From Lentimicrobiaceae bacterium (lineage in GTDB: Bacteria; Bacteroidota; Bacteroidia; Bacteroidales; Lentimicrobiaceae), in contig JAQVEI010000148.1 in the NCBI GenBank assembly GCA_028697695.1, positions 1 through 6,306 of the forward strand: a stretch of DNA of 6,306 nt. The letters run 5' to 3'. Every line of letters begins with the position of its first letter. The stretch's first letter is position 1. Of the stretch, positions 5,572-6,306 are shown one piece after another. The notes beneath the pieces were generated by a model that worked only from the letters and a program-made list of their open reading frames with translations, was not told the DNA's origin and searched no databases. A program made the position numbers and the translations under genes.

Positions 5572-6306
5572 CTATTCTAAAATCACAAATCTACCTGAAT
5601 TTGTGTATTTGCCGTTGCTAAACTTATAGAAATAGACCCCGGGAGCAAGGTCTCCTGCAGGCCAAAGCGTTTCTTTACCGGTAACCGCTACTTCTGCCAC
5701 CGGGCGTCCATAGATATCGAAAATAAATATAGATTGCCGGTTCAGATAGGAGTTGACGATAGCATCAGGCAGTTGGAACACCAGATATTCATTGGCGGGA
5801 TTGGGGTAAACCTTTATGTGATCCATTTTTACATCCAATTCATCAATACCCACACCCAGACAAGTTGAAAACTGAACCGACAAACCATCATCACTATAAT
5901 TACCAAGAGTGTAAGATGCCCAATCCGATGGCAGGCTGCAGGGTTGGCCATATCCTTCCATTTCCTGGGAGTTGATCAGTGGTAAGCCATCAATTATACC
6001 AATACGTTCAATCAGGGTATATTCAATTGCATCATGTTCTGGAACGCCATATATTGTTGAGAAAAGCGTATCCCTGAGAATTGTTCTGCGCATAAGCACG
6101 GAGTTAACCAGCATGGAGTCAACCTGCATTGTTTTTATGGGAAGAACAGCGGTGCAGGCAGAATCATTCCAGGTATAATTATGACCGGCCGACCTGAAAG
6201 TAGTATATACATCACCCACTTCACTGTTAAAGTTAAAATAAAGGTATTCCCGGTTGTTTACATAGCGGTAAACGGTATCGTTGCTAAAGCGGGTAAACAG
6301 GGTAAA
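5572..6306 (-). CDS. Secreted protein with T9SS type A sorting domain, C-terminal 244 residues (5' end outside window)
   Basis: The frame is open from the right window edge (FTLFTRFSNDTVYRYVNNRE) to a TAG at 5572-5574. The first 29 codons before the GTG at 6219 are clearly part of the same protein, so that GTG is not the start. The last ~80 residues form a Por secretion tail. They contain KVYPNPANEYLVFQLP (VYPNP at residues 166-170 of this fragment), a beta-strand SIFIFDIYGRPV and the closing GVYFYKFSNGKYTNSGRFVILE. These are hallmarks of the type IX sorting signal, which is removed and replaced by surface attachment or release. An upstream signal peptide is expected but not visible. The preceding part has strands rich in Tyr/Thr, an IERIGIIDGLPL segment and two Cys near PCSLPSDW and FSTCLG that could pair. 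It resembles uncharacterised Bacteroidota secreted proteins and I assign no activity. It appears to be a separate transcription unit, ending in the hairpin at 5487-5532. Confidence 0.88.
   Translation of the reverse strand, partial: FTLFTRFSNDTVYRYVNNREYLYFNFNSEVGDVYTTFRSAGHNYTWNDSACTAVLPIKTMQVDSMLVNSVLMRRTILRDTLFSTIYGVPEHDAIEYTLIERIGIIDGLPLINSQEMEGYGQPCSLPSDWASYTLGNYSDDGLSVQFSTCLGVGIDELDVKMDHIKVYPNPANEYLVFQLPDAIVNSYLNRQSIFIFDIYGRPVAEVAVTGKETLWPAGDLAPGVYFYKFSNGKYTNSGRFVILE

Noticed and set aside
6217..6219. GTG at 6219 as start of the right-hand gene
   Set aside because: The frame stays open to the window edge with protein-like sequence, and a start here would leave a secreted T9SS protein with no signal peptide.

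Overview
The window looks like a chromosomal segment of a member of the Bacteroidota. Four things point there: a type IX secretion (T9SS/Por) C-terminal sorting domain on a secreted protein, two exact TTG-N19-TAnnTTTG promoters of the Bacteroidota housekeeping sigma factor type, genes without clear Shine-Dalgarno sequences and with A-rich leaders, and ribosomal/EF-G proteins that read like those of this phylum. I cannot place it below phylum or class level. Every gene I can support is on the minus strand, so the window reads right to left.

Right end (5572-6306): the 3' part of a gene for a secreted T9SS cargo protein of otherwise unrecognised function. It is cut by the window edge and followed by a strong hairpin terminator (5487-5532). 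Middle (2806-5344): a tight three-gene operon. It encodes a four-helix membrane protein with a C-terminal LiaF-like repeat domain, a LytS/YehU-type membrane histidine kinase (9 nt downstream) and a LytTR response regulator (1 nt downstream). A -7 promoter element lies just upstream of the first gene. The arrangement recalls the LiaF-LiaS-LiaR envelope-stress module of Firmicutes, but with an unrelated kinase/regulator pair. It probably senses the state of the membrane or envelope, which is an inference.

Intergenic stretch (2254-2805): about 550 nt with no convincing gene. It holds a possible structured 3' region of the regulator gene and two near-identical, perfectly spaced minus-strand promoters 326 bp apart. 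The proximal one clearly serves the ribosomal operon. The distal one would give a long leader, a small RNA or a doubtful 87-residue ORF.

Left end (1-2253): the str operon rpsL-rpsG-fusA (S12, S7, EF-G), with fusA running off the left edge after 437 codons. These are essential translation genes with normal sequence. The most unusual content is the LiaF-like/LytS/LytTR operon and the unexplained distal promoter. I see no mobile element, CRISPR array, tRNA or rRNA.
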